DNA of 64,000 bases from Adineta vaga (lineage: Eukaryota; Rotifera), in assembly GCA_021613535.1 (NCBI GenBank), contig CP075492.1:992001-1056000 (forward strand), given 5' to 3'. Below, piece by piece: positions 1-12,022 of the stretch (its first letter is position 1; each line of letters opens with the position of its first letter). The notes below the pieces were generated by a model that searched no databases, had not been told where the DNA came from, and saw nothing but the letters and a program-made list of their open reading frames with translations. Made by a program: the position numbers and the translations under genes.

Positions 1-3000
1 GGAAGAATGAATTCAACAGGATCATCTTCATCGATTTCATTTGCTTTATATGATTTTAATAAAGATAAACGATTAGATGCAATTATTATCAATAACGATA
101 CGGGAAGTATTGATATTCTTAAAGGTTATTTTGAAGGTTTTTCATCTCGTAGAACATTTAATGTTCAATATCCACCAATCTTTGTAACTGTTAGTGATTT
201 TAATAATGATGCAATATTAGATATAATACTTGTTAGTAACACGAATAATATAATGATGGTTCGACTTGGACGTAGTGATGGATCATTTGGAACTCAAAGA
301 ACATATTCAACTGGTACTAATCCAACTTCCATAGCTGTTGGTGATTTTAATAATGATACGAAAATGGATGCAGTTGTTACTAACGTTAACAGTGGAAATG
401 TTTATGTATTTCGTGGAAATGGTAATGGGTCATTTATAAGACAACAGATAATTTCAACTGGTTCTGGTCCAATTTCTGTAGTTGTTGCTGATTTGAACAA
501 TGACAAACGATTAGATATCGTTGTTGCTAATTATGGTGACAATACTGTAAGTATTTTATTAGGATTTGGAAATGGTTCCTTTGCAAATCAAATGAAATAT
601 TCAACGGGTTCTAGACCACGATCTGTTGCTGCAAGTGATTTTAATAATGATCATTATCTTGATCTAGTTGTTGCCAATTATGATAATAGAACTATTAGTA
701 TTCTTCTTGGTTATGGTAATGGAAGTTTTGCAAATCATTTCACATATCCAATTGGTTATAAACCGTACTTTGTAGTAATTGGAGATTTCAATAAAGATAC
801 TCAAATTGATATTGCTGTTGCCAATTATGGTAGTAGCACTGTGAGTATTCTGTTAGGATATGGAAATGGAAGTTTCACACAGCAAGTCATCTATGGAACA
901 GGCACTCAGCCAACATCTATAAGTATTGGAGACATGAATAATGATACACAATTGGATCTTGTTGTGGCTTGTGTCAGTGTGTTGAATGTTTATATTTTAT
1001 TTGGATACGGAAATGGTTCGTTTCATGATGCAATATCGTATAATACAGGCGCATATTCATATTCTGTTGCTATTGGAGATTTGAATAATGATACACGACT
1101 GGATATAATTGTAACAAATGAAAATAATAATTATATAAGTGTATTATTTCAATATAACAGAGGTGCCCTTCTAAATGAATTGACTTATGCAGCTGGTGGA
1201 GGTTCGAAATTACGATCGGTAGTCGTTGGTAATATAAATAATGATACTCGATTAGATATTATTGTTGCTAATTATGGTACTAATGATGTTGGTATTCTTT
1301 TTGGACAAGATAATGTTACTTTTCTAGATCAAATAATGTTTAATATGGGTTCGAATTCTCAACCATCATCCATTACTACTGGTCATTTTAATGATGATAT
1401 CTACTTGGATATTGCTGTAGCTCTTTCTGGTCCTAATCAAGTTGGATTATTACTTGGAAATGGCCATGGATCATTTACTCATCAAGCAACTTATCAAATT
1501 CCTTCCATATTTCCTCCGTTCATTGTCTCTGCTAGTGATTTCAATAATGATGGACAATCAGAAATTATTGTCGGATACGATGACAGTGATACTATTGATA
1601 TGTATGTTATATATAATACTGGATCGTTTACACTTCATGAAACATATCCAGTTGGTTTACGTCCAAGATACCTCTGTTTGGACTATATTAATAATGACAC
1701 TTACATTGATATTGTTGTTGTTAATTATGATTCTGATGATATAAATATTCTCCTTGGATATGGTAATGGTAGTTTTGCACAACCATTGACCTATTCAACT
1801 AGTGCTCGGCCATATTCTGTTGCTGCTAGTGATTTTAATAACGATAATCAAGTAGATCTAGTTGTTACTTATGGTGGTACGAATTATGTGACTATATTGT
1901 TAGGATATGGGAATGGTAGTTTTGCAAATCCAATGACATATTCAATTGACTCTGGCTCATCATCTTCAACTGTGGGTGATTTCAACAATGATACACAACC
2001 GGATCTAGTTGTGGTCGCTGGAAATGGCAACATCATTTTGTTCCAAGGATATGAAAATGGTACTTTCTCAAATGGAATTCAAATTGCAACTACCAACGAT
2101 CCACGATACGTGATTGCAGCTGATTTTAATAACGACAGCTGTTTGGATTTTGCACTTGCTAATTACGGTCTTGATAATGTAGGCATCTTTATTGGTTATG
2201 GTAATGGTTCTTTTGCAAAACAAGTAACATATTCAGTTGATTCCAATCCATTTGTATTAGCGGTTGGAGATCTAAACAATGATAATCGATTAGATATTGT
2301 TGTAGGTACATTAGGTCATCGTACCATTACTGTCCTTCTTGGCTATGGTAATGGTTCTTTTGCAAATAAAACAATCTTTCCAGCTGGTATTCTGCCAGAA
2401 TCCGTAGATATTGGTGATTTTAATCTTGACGGTTTTCCAGATATAATTGTTGCCAATCTTGGTGAGAATTCTGTCAGTGTATTGTTAGGATATGGTAATG
2501 GAAGATTTGCATCTCAAATTAAATATATAACTGGTTCTGGTCCACAATCTGTCGCTATTTTTGATTTAAATCATGATACTCAACTTGATATTGTCGTTGC
2601 CAATGCAGGTGATTGCAATGTAGTTGTCATGTTTGGTTCTCCAAATTTAGTCTTCAAAAATCAAACAAAGCTTTCAACGGGTAAAAGTTCACAATCACGA
2701 TCATTTGTTATTAACGATTTTAATAATGATAATTATAAAGATATTATCGTCGCTAATTCAGGTACTGATAATATTGGTGTTTTTCTTGGATATGGAAATT
2801 TCTCTTTCACAAATCAAACAACATATTCAACTGGTAATAATTCTTCTCCATATTCTATTGCAACTGGTCATTTCAATAATGACACTTATCTAGATATTGT
2901 TAGTGCAAATTCAAATTCAGACAATATTGGTATTTTTCTTGGTTATGGAAATGGTTCATTTACAAATCAAAGAACATATTTCACGGGTTCATCTTCATAT

Positions 3001-3258
3001 CCTTATTCTTTAGCTATTGCTCATTTTAATAATGATACGATTCTTGATATCATTGTTGTTAATTATTATAATAATAAATTTGGAGTCTTTCTTGGACATG
3101 GTGATGGAACATTTGATAGTATCATTTTCTTTTCGATGCCATATGGATCGAATCCATTCTCTCTCATTGTTGCTGATTTTAGTCAAGATGGAAAAATGGA
3201 TTTTGTGGTTGCAAATGTTGGTACAGACAATTTAAATATTTATCTACAAACTTGTTAA
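1..3258 (+). CDS. FG-GAP/VCBS-repeat beta-propeller protein (5' partial)
   Basis: Single open frame with about 22 tandem repeats of roughly 47-50 residues. Each carries a Ca-binding loop of the form DFNNDxxxD, then VVANY, a strand such as VSILLGYGNGSF, and a YSTG turn. This is the FG-GAP/VCBS repeat that folds as integrin-type beta-propeller blades. Almost every unit has an NGS N-glycosylation sequon, so the protein is likely extracellular. The ATG at 7 is probably not the true start: the frame is open to base 1, no signal peptide is seen, and the first blade is already under way. The C-terminus (NIYLQTC, stop at 3256-3258) looks natural. No TM segment or enzymatic domain is visible, so a function beyond adhesion or ligand binding cannot be given. 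Out-of-frame ORFs inside the region are shadows of the repeats. Confidence 0.85.
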   Translation, partial: GRMNSTGSSSSISFALYDFNKDKRLDAIIINNDTGSIDILKGYFEGFSSRRTFNVQYPPIFVTVSDFNNDAILDIILVSNTNNIMMVRLGRSDGSFGTQRTYSTGTNPTSIAVGDFNNDTKMDAVVTNVNSGNVYVFRGNGNGSFIRQQIISTGSGPISVVVADLNNDKRLDIVVANYGDNTVSILLGFGNGSFANQMKYSTGSRPRSVAASDFNNDHYLDLVVANYDNRTISILLGYGNGSFANHFTYPIGYKPYFVVIGDFNKDTQIDIAVANYGSSTVSILLGYGNGSFTQQVIYGTGTQPTSISIGDMNNDTQLDLVVACVSVLNVYILFGYGNGSFHDAISYNTGAYSYSVAIGDLNNDTRLDIIVTNENNNYISVLFQYNRGALLNELTYAAGGGSKLRSVVVGNINNDTRLDIIVANYGTNDVGILFGQDNVTFLDQIMFNMGSNSQPSSITTGHFNDDIYLDIAVALSGPNQVGLLLGNGHGSFTHQATYQIPSIFPPFIVSASDFNNDGQSEIIVGYDDSDTIDMYVIYNTGSFTLHETYPVGLRPRYLCLDYINNDTYIDIVVVNYDSDDINILLGYGNGSFAQPLTYSTSARPYSVAASDFNNDNQVDLVVTYGGTNYVTILLGYGNGSFANPMTYSIDSGSSSSTVGDFNNDTQPDLVVVAGNGNIILFQGYENGTFSNGIQIATTNDPRYVIAADFNNDSCLDFALANYGLDNVGIFIGYGNGSFAKQVTYSVDSNPFVLAVGDLNNDNRLDIVVGTLGHRTITVLLGYGNGSFANKTIFPAGILPESVDIGDFNLDGFPDIIVANLGENSVSVLLGYGNGRFASQIKYITGSGPQSVAIFDLNHDTQLDIVVANAGDCNVVVMFGSPNLVFKNQTKLSTGKSSQSRSFVINDFNNDNYKDIIVANSGTDNIGVFLGYGNFSFTNQTTYSTGNNSSPYSIATGHFNNDTYLDIVSANSNSDNIGIFLGYGNGSFTNQRTYFTGSSSYPYSLAIAHFNNDTILDIIVVNYYNNKFGVFLGHGDGTFDSIIFFSMPYGSNPFSLIVADFSQDGKMDFVVANVGTDNLNIYLQTC

Positions 3259-3322
3259 TATTTTTTGTTTAGTTATTCTAATAAATCTTTGAAGCACAGT
3301 TGTATGATTATATAGATGAAAT

Positions 3323-3781
3323 TTAATTCGAGTTGCAAATATCGAATTGATCATTGTTACATTTGATATAAAAATATTTCTGAACAATAGAATTTCGTTG
3401 AGATTCCAATTCAAGACTTTCAACTGATAAAACATGAGATCTATTACATTTTATATAATTTGAACCATTTTTAAATGAAACACAACTACCTGTATGAAAA
3501 ATATCGGTATTTGTAGATCGGTTTGATGATGTTGAAATTGCATTTAGAATTAGATCAGAAAATTCTACATTTATCGATCTATTTGTCACTGAGAAAAACC
3601 ACAGTGGTAGATTGATTATTGTTTCCGAAAAAATTTGTTCATTTCCATCAATTAATCGTGAACTAATATTTGATAAAAGACAAAACGCTGTTTTTCCTTT
3701 CTGATATTGAAGATCATCAAATATTTTAAGAATTTCTATTATCCGCATGTGTGTCCTAACTCTTTTTTGTGTAGATCGCAC
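3323..3781 (-). CDS. Hypothetical extracellular-type exon
   Basis: Open frame of up to 152 codons on the minus strand, convergent with the FG-GAP gene. The first 15 codons may be non-coding: a possible acceptor (GGATAATAG) precedes the codons for EILKIFDDLQ. The encoded segment has several N-x-S/T sequons and a handful of cysteines (GSCVSF, YIKCNRS, YIKCNN, DICNSN), which fits a secreted or ectodomain piece. I do not recognise the family. It lies downstream of the NHL exons at 3.88-4.22 kb on the same strand and could be a later exon of that gene, but no convincing splice joint was found. Confidence 0.4.
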   Translation of the reverse strand: MRSTQKRVRTHMRIIEILKIFDDLQYQKGKTAFCLLSNISSRLIDGNEQIFSETIINLPLWFFSVTNRSINVEFSDLILNAISTSSNRSTNTDIFHTGSCVSFKNGSNYIKCNRSHVLSVESLELESQRNSIVQKYFYIKCNNDQFDICNSN

Positions 3782-3849
3782 ATGTGGTAAAAAAGAAAAA
3801 GAAAAGAAAATATTTATATAAAAAATTAAAGAAAGAGATTCTCATTCTT

Positions 3850-4216
3850 ATATATTATTAAAAATGTGAATATTGTTTTGATAGAAATAATTATTAAAGA
3901 TAATGAATTTAAACGATTTGTCGACGATGAAAAACATGGTTGATTATTAATAATTGAAAACATCATAATACGTTCATTAATTCGATCACAAACATAAAGA
4001 TTTCCATTGTTATCAAATGTAATATCGTCTGGTTCATCGAATTGAGTAAGATTATCACCACGATCTAGTAAAAGAAAAATTCCCTTAATTATCTTTGTTC
4101 TTATTCTACATAATATTCATCTGCATACCTAATCCACCAGCAATAGTTTCACCAATAGATGAATTATATAGCCAACGTTGAATTCGTTGATTCGATGTAT
4201 CAACTATATATACAAC
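3850..4216 (-). pseudogene. NHL-repeat exons (fragment)
   Basis: Minus-strand translation gives two NHL blades: LYIVDTSNQRIQRWLYNS followed by ETIAGGL, then DRGDNLTQFDEPDDITFD followed by NGNLYVCDRINERIMMFS. The two are joined by a clean short intron: GGATTAG, donor GTATGC, acceptor TTTTACTAG, then ATCGTGG, which keeps frame through GGLDRGD. NHL blades form propellers for protein or carbohydrate binding. No start codon or further upstream blades were found, because the PARG-type gene begins on the other strand at about 4240. This therefore looks like the 3' remnant of an NHL gene. Reading continues past the second blade into a low-complexity tail and a stop near 3835. Confidence 0.6.
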
Positions 4217-4239
4217 TTAATCTCGATAGAGAAAAACAA

Positions 4240-7200
4240 ATGATAAAACCATTCTTATCATCGAATTTCAATGATTCTTTATTTTATAATTCAAATCAAT
4301 CTACAAATATGATTAATTCATCAGTATCTCAATATGAAAATATCTCTACAAGTTAGTATTAAATAATAATAAATCAGTTGAATATTTTTCTTTTCTTAAA
4401 TAGATGAACAAATGAATATATCATTAATACAATTAAATCATTCTAAAGAAGAAGATTTTTTAGTTAAAATATATATTCCAAATTTACCAATGATTGATTT
4501 AAATATAAATCTAGAAGAAATAATAATTATACGATTAGATGATTTATATAAGATAAAAATATCTAAAATTGAATGTTTTACTGATATTGGTATTGGTATT
4601 ATATATGTAAATGAAAAAGAGAAATTTTATTTAGTTAATAAATTTCAAACAATTGTATTACAACAAGAAAATCAATTACAAATTCATTTTGTTGAACATT
4701 TAGAAATTATTTGTTATTTAATATTTGATAAATCAATTCAATTAACAACTAAAACAATTGCTCAACGATGGATGAATGTTTTTCAATCAGAACATTTACC
4801 TAAATGTGAAATTTTATCAATACAATTTTCAAATATTATTAAAATAACAATATGTTCTATTGAAGAACTTCAATTAGCATTAGAATATCGAATTATTTCT
4901 ATTGATGATGAAATTGGTCGAATATTTCTTCGAGTTGATTGTTGTTATTTAGAAGATATTCCTCGTTCAAATCCAAAAATAACATTAGAACAATTATTTT
5001 GTTATATTTTAACACAACTTCAAATGAATGATCGTTTACGAACTGATCGAAATTATTGTCAAGAAAAAGCTGATGAACTTTATAAACAATTTTCATCATT
5101 ATCAGATGAAATGAAGAAATTAAAATCATATTTTTATATTCAATATAATGAAGAAACATCAAATGCTGTTATTCTTGCATCAATAACAATATATAAATGG
5201 TTATTAATGAAATTTGTTAATATTAAAAATGAATTTATATTTAAAACAACAAATATTTCTTGTAAATTAATTATTAAATCTATACCAAATGATCTTTCAT
5301 CAACAACAATTCTTAATCATAAAATATTTCAAAATTCAATTAAACAAAATGATTACAAACGTATTAATGAAAATCTTATTATTGAAATAACTGATTCTCA
5401 TGTTTATGATAAATGTTTAAATATTCGTTTTATTGAAATAATTCATAATGAATATCAATTAAGATTACAAATTTTTCCATATACATCTATTGCAATTATT
5501 AATCCTGAAGATACTGATATTAATGAAGAGAATTGGTATAGTACTCGAATGTTTGATTATAAATCTGATATAACACAATTTGATCCACATCATCCATTAT
5601 TTCGTTATAAATGGAATTCAAAAATTTGGTTAGAACAATTTAAACAAATTACAATACAATTTGCGAAAACTAATGATACAAATGAACGACATAAATTAGA
5701 TATATCTCGTCGTATGCTTCGTGTTACAGTTATGTTAAAAACGATGGGAGTTATACAAGCTAAAAAATATGAACTTGAAGATACACCAACAAAAACAGAA
5801 ATTGAAATTCAATCACCAACACCACTTGTTACAATTGTTTATAATCATTAATCGAAATTAATTAAATCATCGAAAACAAATAGTGGATTATCATCATTCG
5901 AATCAACTAATGTTCGAGTAATAAATGAAGATTGTCTTATTTCATATGAAAAACAAGTAGCAAATGGTTATAAACCATTACTTCTCAATATGGCTAATGC
6001 TTTGACACCCGGTGGAGGTTATCGAAAAGGTGATGGTGCACAAGAAGAAAATCTTTTTCGTCGTTCAAATTATTATCTTAGTCTTGATCCAACACTTGCT
6101 TATCAACAAGATCAATTAGATAATTGTCAATGGTTTTACTGTTCAGAAACAACAGAAATGAAATCATTAGATATAAAACAACGATCATTATATCCAATAG
6201 ATGAATATGGTGGGATTTATACATCAGGTATAACTGTTTTACGAGGAATAGAAGCAAATGGTTACCCATTTTCATCAAAACCACTCTACAATGTTTGTTC
6301 ATTAGCAATTGCTGCCTTTCGAAATCCACCTGTTCATGATAATAATCGTCTCTCGTTAAAATATGCTATTGATACTCGAAAGAAAATTGAAAATTTCTTT
6401 GCAATTGCACATCAACATGGTCATAATTGTCTAATACTTTCCGCTCTTGGATGTGGCGCATTTAAAAATCCGTAAGTATTTTTCATTACAAATATTTACT
6501 CTATACTAATTCTTTCATATTTTTTTTGTTAGTCCTGAACATATTGCTTTAATTTTCAAATCAGTTATTATTCAATATGCTGGATTTTTTCAAAACATTA
6601 TTTTCTCAATTATTGATGATCATAATACTGGTAATCAAATGAATCCAAATGGAAATTTTCTTCCATTTCAAAAAGTATTAGATGGTTTTTCTGTTCGTCC
6701 AGTAATGAATCTAAGTATTGGAATGGCTATAGGACCTTATTATATAATAGAATCACAAAATAAAGATAAATCTGTACGTTTTGATCATATTAGTATACTA
6801 CATTTACCATTATGTGAATATGGTACAAAATGTCGAAATTTAAATGATTCTAAACATATCGTCAATCATATAGTCATCCACCATTATGTCCAATGGAATC
6901 GGAATGTATCGACATGAATAATGATGTTCATTTTCAATCATTCAGTCATCGTCTATTATGTCCTCAAGGTGGTCTCTGTAAATCTTTTGATGATCAACAA
7001 CATATAATTAATTATATTCATCCAAATTTTTGTGTTGAAGGTGGATTATGTACTAATATGAAAACATTCCATTTAGCAAAATTTCGACATGTATCATTAT
7101 GTCGAGATGGATTAGATTGTAAATTTAATTTACAAATGATAAAAGAACATCAATTGAAATATCGTCATTGTCAAAATTCATGTCGATTTGGTGGTAATTG

Positions 7201-8895
7201 TATTCATTTTCATGATCAAGATCATATTAAACATGAATCACATCCATTCAAAACACCTTGTCCTCAAACTCCATTTTCTTGTGAATTGTTTGTTGAATAT
7301 TTACAATCAAATGATTTACATCAAGATTATAATATGAATCGAAAAGAATTCAAAGATCTTGAAAATCATTGTCTTCATTATTCCCATGTATGTCCGTGGG
7401 GTCGTCAATGTACTGATACAACACCAAAACATTTATCAACAACAATACATATTGCACGAGAAATGTGTCCTGATGATAAAAAGTGTAAGTTTTTAACGAA
7501 TGAAGATCATCTGGAATCATTTACACATACTGATATACGAGATATTCGACTTGAATGTCGTTATTCAGCTGCTGATTGTCGAGATCTAAAGAAATCGTCT
7601 CATATGATTAAATATCGTCACAATTATCGACAAGATTTCCTTGGTGTTGCACAATGTTCTGGTTTGAATCGAACAACAGATTTCATATTCAATCAAGAAT
7701 ATATGATTAAAAATCTACAAGAATATTTCGAAAAAAAACATCATATCGAATGGTCAAATATTTCCATTTCAAATAATTTACTCCATTGGGTTCGAACTCT
7801 TCTACCAGTTCATCGATGTTCGCCAACTATTTTCGAATCTATTCTTGTTCATGGTCATATCATGAGTCGAGCACATATGGATCAATTACAGGAAGAAAAA
7901 TTTGTTGCACATAGTGTTAATCAACATAATAATGTACGTAAAATTGTTTCGAAACATGTAATTGCTGTACAAGATAATGTTCGTGATTTCATTGATGCAC
8001 TTGTCGAAATGGAATTTCATAAAAAAAACTATCAATTAAAAATGAATTACAAATACAATATCAGATTGATTCAAAAGAACAAGCAATACAAGTCGCACTT
8101 CAATCTAAAGAAATTAATGAAATTCGTAAGTGTGTAATTCAAGTAGTTAACGCATCATTTATACTTCAGTCAAATAAAACAGGTATTGGATTTGAGCGTG
8201 ATGTTGAACTAGGTACACATCATCATGTATTTGCTATTCTTGGTCCTCATACAGGTCATTATTATGGTGATATTGTTGTTGTGTTTAAACGTGAGATCAT
8301 GTTACATCCAGATTCAAACTTTACTATGCAAGCGGCTACAACATGTACACCATCAGAACCTGATAAACCACCTAAAGCTTATAAATTTCGTCCATGGCTT
8401 CAAGATCCTGGTAAAAACGAAGAACGATTGAAAATTTATCATCAAACAAAACTTCATTGTTCTGTACCAGGTTATGAAACTGTCACTGCATTGGAGCTTA
8501 TGGCTATTACTGGAGGACAAAAAAATCCAATGAAAGCTGATCTAAAAAATATAATTCAACGATGGAAAACCGTTGATTCTCATCAAGTTATTGAAACTCA
8601 TTTACCACAATTGATTCCTCTTAGTTATGTTGATCATATATACATGCCAAAAAATGTATTTGATTCATTGTCTCTTGTTGCTCAACGAAATGCAGAAGAA
8701 ATATTTGGAAAGAAATTAACTGTAACAGAACATATTGTTGATCTTACTGTTGAATTAATGGCTTTTGCTGAACCCGATTCACAAGGGGGAAAGTACGGGT
8801 CCAACACCTCCGCACCTTTTCGGCACCTCAGCACCTTTTCGGCACCTCTGCACCTTTTCGGCACCTCAGCACCTCAACATCTTTTCAATATCTAA
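4240..8895 (+). pseudogene. PARG-type glycohydrolase with PBZ-like zinc fingers, disrupted
   Basis: Exon 1 is 4240-4351, with an intron to 4403 (donor GTTAGT, acceptor AAATAG, phase 1). A long N-terminal region of unknown fold follows. The microbial-type PARG catalytic domain spans about 5890-6640, with the signature PGGGYRKGDGAQEENLFRRS at about 6006, then GCGAFKNP and PEHIALIFKSV across a GTAAGT...TTAG intron (6472-6532). Then come about eight C-x5-C-x6/7-H-x4/5-H fingers (for example CEYGTKC and CPQGGLC) resembling PAR-binding PBZ fingers, and a C-terminal domain (GPHTGHYYGDIVVVFKRE). The role would be binding and hydrolysis of poly-ADP-ribose. Breaks: an in-frame TAA at 5849-5851, a 1-nt frameshift near 6868-6875, and another at the A8 run 8021-8028. 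The C-terminus runs into a 19-bp tandem repeat. These are either decay or assembly indels. The domain call is firm; the functional state is not. Confidence 0.75.
8811..8882 (+). repeat. 19-bp tandem repeat at PARG 3' end
   Basis: Unit GCACCTTTTCGGCACCTCA repeated a little over three times, grading into GCACCTCAACATC and a degenerate tail (ATCTAAGCACTATTCC). It is GC-rich compared with its surroundings. It replaces the expected end of the PARG-type reading frame, so the last 30 or so codons of that frame are probably not ancestral. Confidence 0.75.
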
Positions 8896-9120
8896 GCACT
8901 ATTCCAATACCTTTGCAGTATCTTTTAGCATCAAATATCTTAACTTTATAAGAAAATAATTCATATATAATAGTTTTTATTTTCAATCATTCGAACGAAA
9001 CATACTCTCAGATTTACATAACATGAGAGTTTTATGCTGCAAAAACAAATATTCTAGTTTTTCACAATAACTAATATAAAACCTAAAGACAGATATATAT
9101 CAAATGAAAATTTAACATTT
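8896..9120. other. Spacer without recognised gene
   Basis: AT-rich sequence between the PARG-type gene and the 3' end of the minus-strand transposase-like gene. No ORF, RNA gene or clear inverted repeat seen. Confidence 0.4.
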
Positions 9121-11748
9121 CTATCCCGATGTTTTAACACGCTCTAAACGATCACTAGATAATCGACTTTTTGAGTCTGTTAATAACCAACATGCTGTTT
9201 GTTTGTGCAAGTATTTTACTGATGAACCTACTCGAATGCGAAAATATTTATGTATATATTGTGGATTTACTTTGTCATATATTCGACAACCTTGGAAATC
9301 TTGTCGTTCTATATCAGAAAGATTTGATATGATATTTCCTTCATCTTCTTCATCTTCATCATCTGTACCGTTCTTCGATAATGTTTCATCATCAAGCAAT
9401 TCTGAATCATTTTCTTCGTCATCTAATTCATCTTCATCACTATCTTGATCAAAATCAATATCTTCTGTATAATCAATTACTTTCGACCCTGATTTACTTA
9501 TATTAATTACTATGAATTGACTTAATGCAGGTAATGTATAAATATTTTTATTAATCAATAATGTGTTCATATTGGCCATTGTCACATATTTTTTTGCAGC
9601 TTCAAATGCATTTTCAATTATTTTTTCAATATCATACTCTGTCAAATTTAATTCTTTTATATAATTCATTGAATAATTATGAATTTCTTTATCAGTCTTA
9701 TGATGTTGTGGAAATTTAAAATTGTAATTATCCCCTTGTCCGCTACGAGACTTGATCGAATCAATAACTGATATTTTGTCACATCTTTTAATAAAAGACT
9801 TAACAGTAAAATTGCTGATTGATGAATAAGGACCTGATAAAGCACGTGCGATACGAAAAATATTCTCACATCCTTGTGAATTAAACAAAAATGTATTGAG
9901 TACATTAACAGGTAATCTATTATTTATTACTAAAAGAACCATATAAAGTAATGTATGAGCGTTTATTTCAATGCACCAGAATGTCGGTTTAGTAATGAAA
10001 CTATTTGCTTTTATCTTTTGAATTGAATCAGTAGTTTCATCATTAATAATATTCTTTATCTTCGAATTTTGTAGCCATGCCCACCACATTCTACAAGTAA
10101 AAACTGCGGTCCAAATATGATACAATCGTTGTTCGATTGTTGTTGATTTATCAATTAGTCCTTTTATAATTGAATTTAATAATGAAAGATATATGAATGT
10201 TCCAGTATAATTTTTATTGTTATTTAATAGGTTTAATACCATATCAGAAGAAATACGTCGACAGGAGACAAAGTTTTGCTTGTCTTTAGGACATACATCA
10301 CATTTTATTAAATTATGATCAAGTTTATTTTTTAGAGCAATCAAATTCATCAAATGTTGAATATCAATTCGATAATCTCCCATCTTCATCGATGCCACTT
10401 CTGAAAGGAGTCGATTTCGAAACTTGGTAGCTATATGGATTGAGTCTTGCATAAAAAGCAAAAGCTGTTGTCCTTTCATAAAAAACCAAGACCAACGATC
10501 AGGTATTTTTAAATGAAAATTATCTTTATGTTTAAATAAATTTAAATTAGGTAATTCGGCAAAAAATCGACTACATAATCTCATTGCACGAAGATAACGT
10601 GGATCTGCATCTGTACTAAAGCCTATAACACGTACATTTTGTGCTAGACATTGATTATAAATATATAGCCACCTCTTTAATATATCTGTAGCTGTCACCT
10701 TATTATCTGAGCCATATGCTGATAAAATGAATGGTGGAGTTGATGGTACCACTCACTGTATTACATGAATATTAATCAATTTTGATTTATTATAATTATC
10801 AAACCATATTTTTAATTCTTCATAATTATCTGTTCGAAAAAAATTTGGTTTAGGAACTCCATCAGTTAATGGTGATGATAAGCCGATGAAAGAGTTGATT
10901 TGTGCATCATAATCAATACGACAAATAGAATTAGTACAATCCTCTGAAGCAAATACATAATTACAATGATTTGATTGTGAATATTCTTTTAACAATTTAA
11001 ATCGAAATTGACCTTCAGTGATTTTAACTTCTGGATTTCTCAATAATGATTCTATATTGGATATATGTGGCAACGCCCCCGGTAAGTTTAATCTAAGAAA
11101 TTCATAGCAATTTCGTCCACCAAGAATAAGCAACAATAAAGCAAACTGCTGAACATGACTATCATATCTAAATTGATTCTTTGATTTCTTGAAATTTTCA
11201 AAAATGTTTTTTATCCAAGGAATAAGTATAGGAATATTATCTTCATTCGATGAACTAAATGATTGCTTCCATAATTTCGGTAAATTTTTTACGATGTAAT
11301 CTTCAATATGTTCATATGTTGGTTGAAGAGTATTAGTAGAGGGATTTTTCTTTGATCCGACTAACAACCATAAACGATCAAGTAAATTTCGAAAACCTAA
11401 TCGAAGATAAAACCTTCCATCAGCTGAAACAAATCCAAGTGCTTTTTTTAAATTATTTAGTTCGATAACATCAAAATCGAGAATGTGTATTAATTCGTCA
11501 ATTGTAATCGATGATAAAGAAGACATGTCTCGAATACCTTGTATCCGAAACAATTCGCATAAATCTTTATTTAAAGCTGCTTCTAAGAATTTGTAGAATG
11601 TATCATGACTTAATTTCATCATATCATCTGTTAATTCATGAATCTCAAATATATCCATTGCTGATAATGTGTGTTGTTTTTCGTTAAAAAAGAACCTATA
11701 TATAGTAAAGCTAAACATAAGAATACTATTTAAGTCAATTTGATTCAT
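9121..11748 (-). pseudogene. P-element/THAP9-like transposase, one in-frame TGA
   Basis: Two consecutive frames in the same register (10753-11748 and 9121-10752) are separated only by a TGA at 10755-10753; together they span about 875 codons. The first half includes FALLLLILGGRNCYEFLRLN, resembling the helix-turn-helix/coil zone of P-type transposases. The second half has GFSTDADPRYL and MQDSIHIATKFRNRLL, which match the layout of P/THAP9 catalytic D motifs (DPxHxxKxxRN), then CENIFRIARALSG, which resembles the C-terminal helical part. Near the end is a strongly acidic run (about residues 445-490 of the second frame) and a basic tail. The stop sits in CAGTGAGTGG, which also looks like a splice donor, but reading resumes immediately in frame, so a single nonsense change is simpler. 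Family placement is by motif only; another RNase H-fold transposase family is possible. No terminal inverted repeats were found. Confidence 0.5.
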
Positions 11749-12022
11749 AATAAGTTAATGGTTATTTATTTCAAATTAATATAGCTACAATCATAAAATT
11801 TTTAAATACAGAGATAATAATCTATTCTCCTTTCATCTCACTATGTATAATATATACAATAGAAAACGTGCATAATCTTTTTTAATAACCAAAACCAAAC
11901 ATTAAATATGAACAAAAATCATCGAAATATTAATATGAAACTGATCAGACAATAAAACTCGATATTATATCTTGATACATGTAAATCAAGATCAAACTTA
12001 AATAATTATTTGCGAACAAGTT
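11749..12022. other. Intergenic, no gene seen
   Basis: AT-rich spacer between the two minus-strand transposon genes. No recognisable coding or repeat structure. Confidence 0.35.

Noticed and set aside
4159-4356. 65-codon plus ORF from 4159 as its own gene
   Set aside because: Its first part is antisense to NHL exons; only 4240-4351 is used, as exon 1 of the PARG-type gene.
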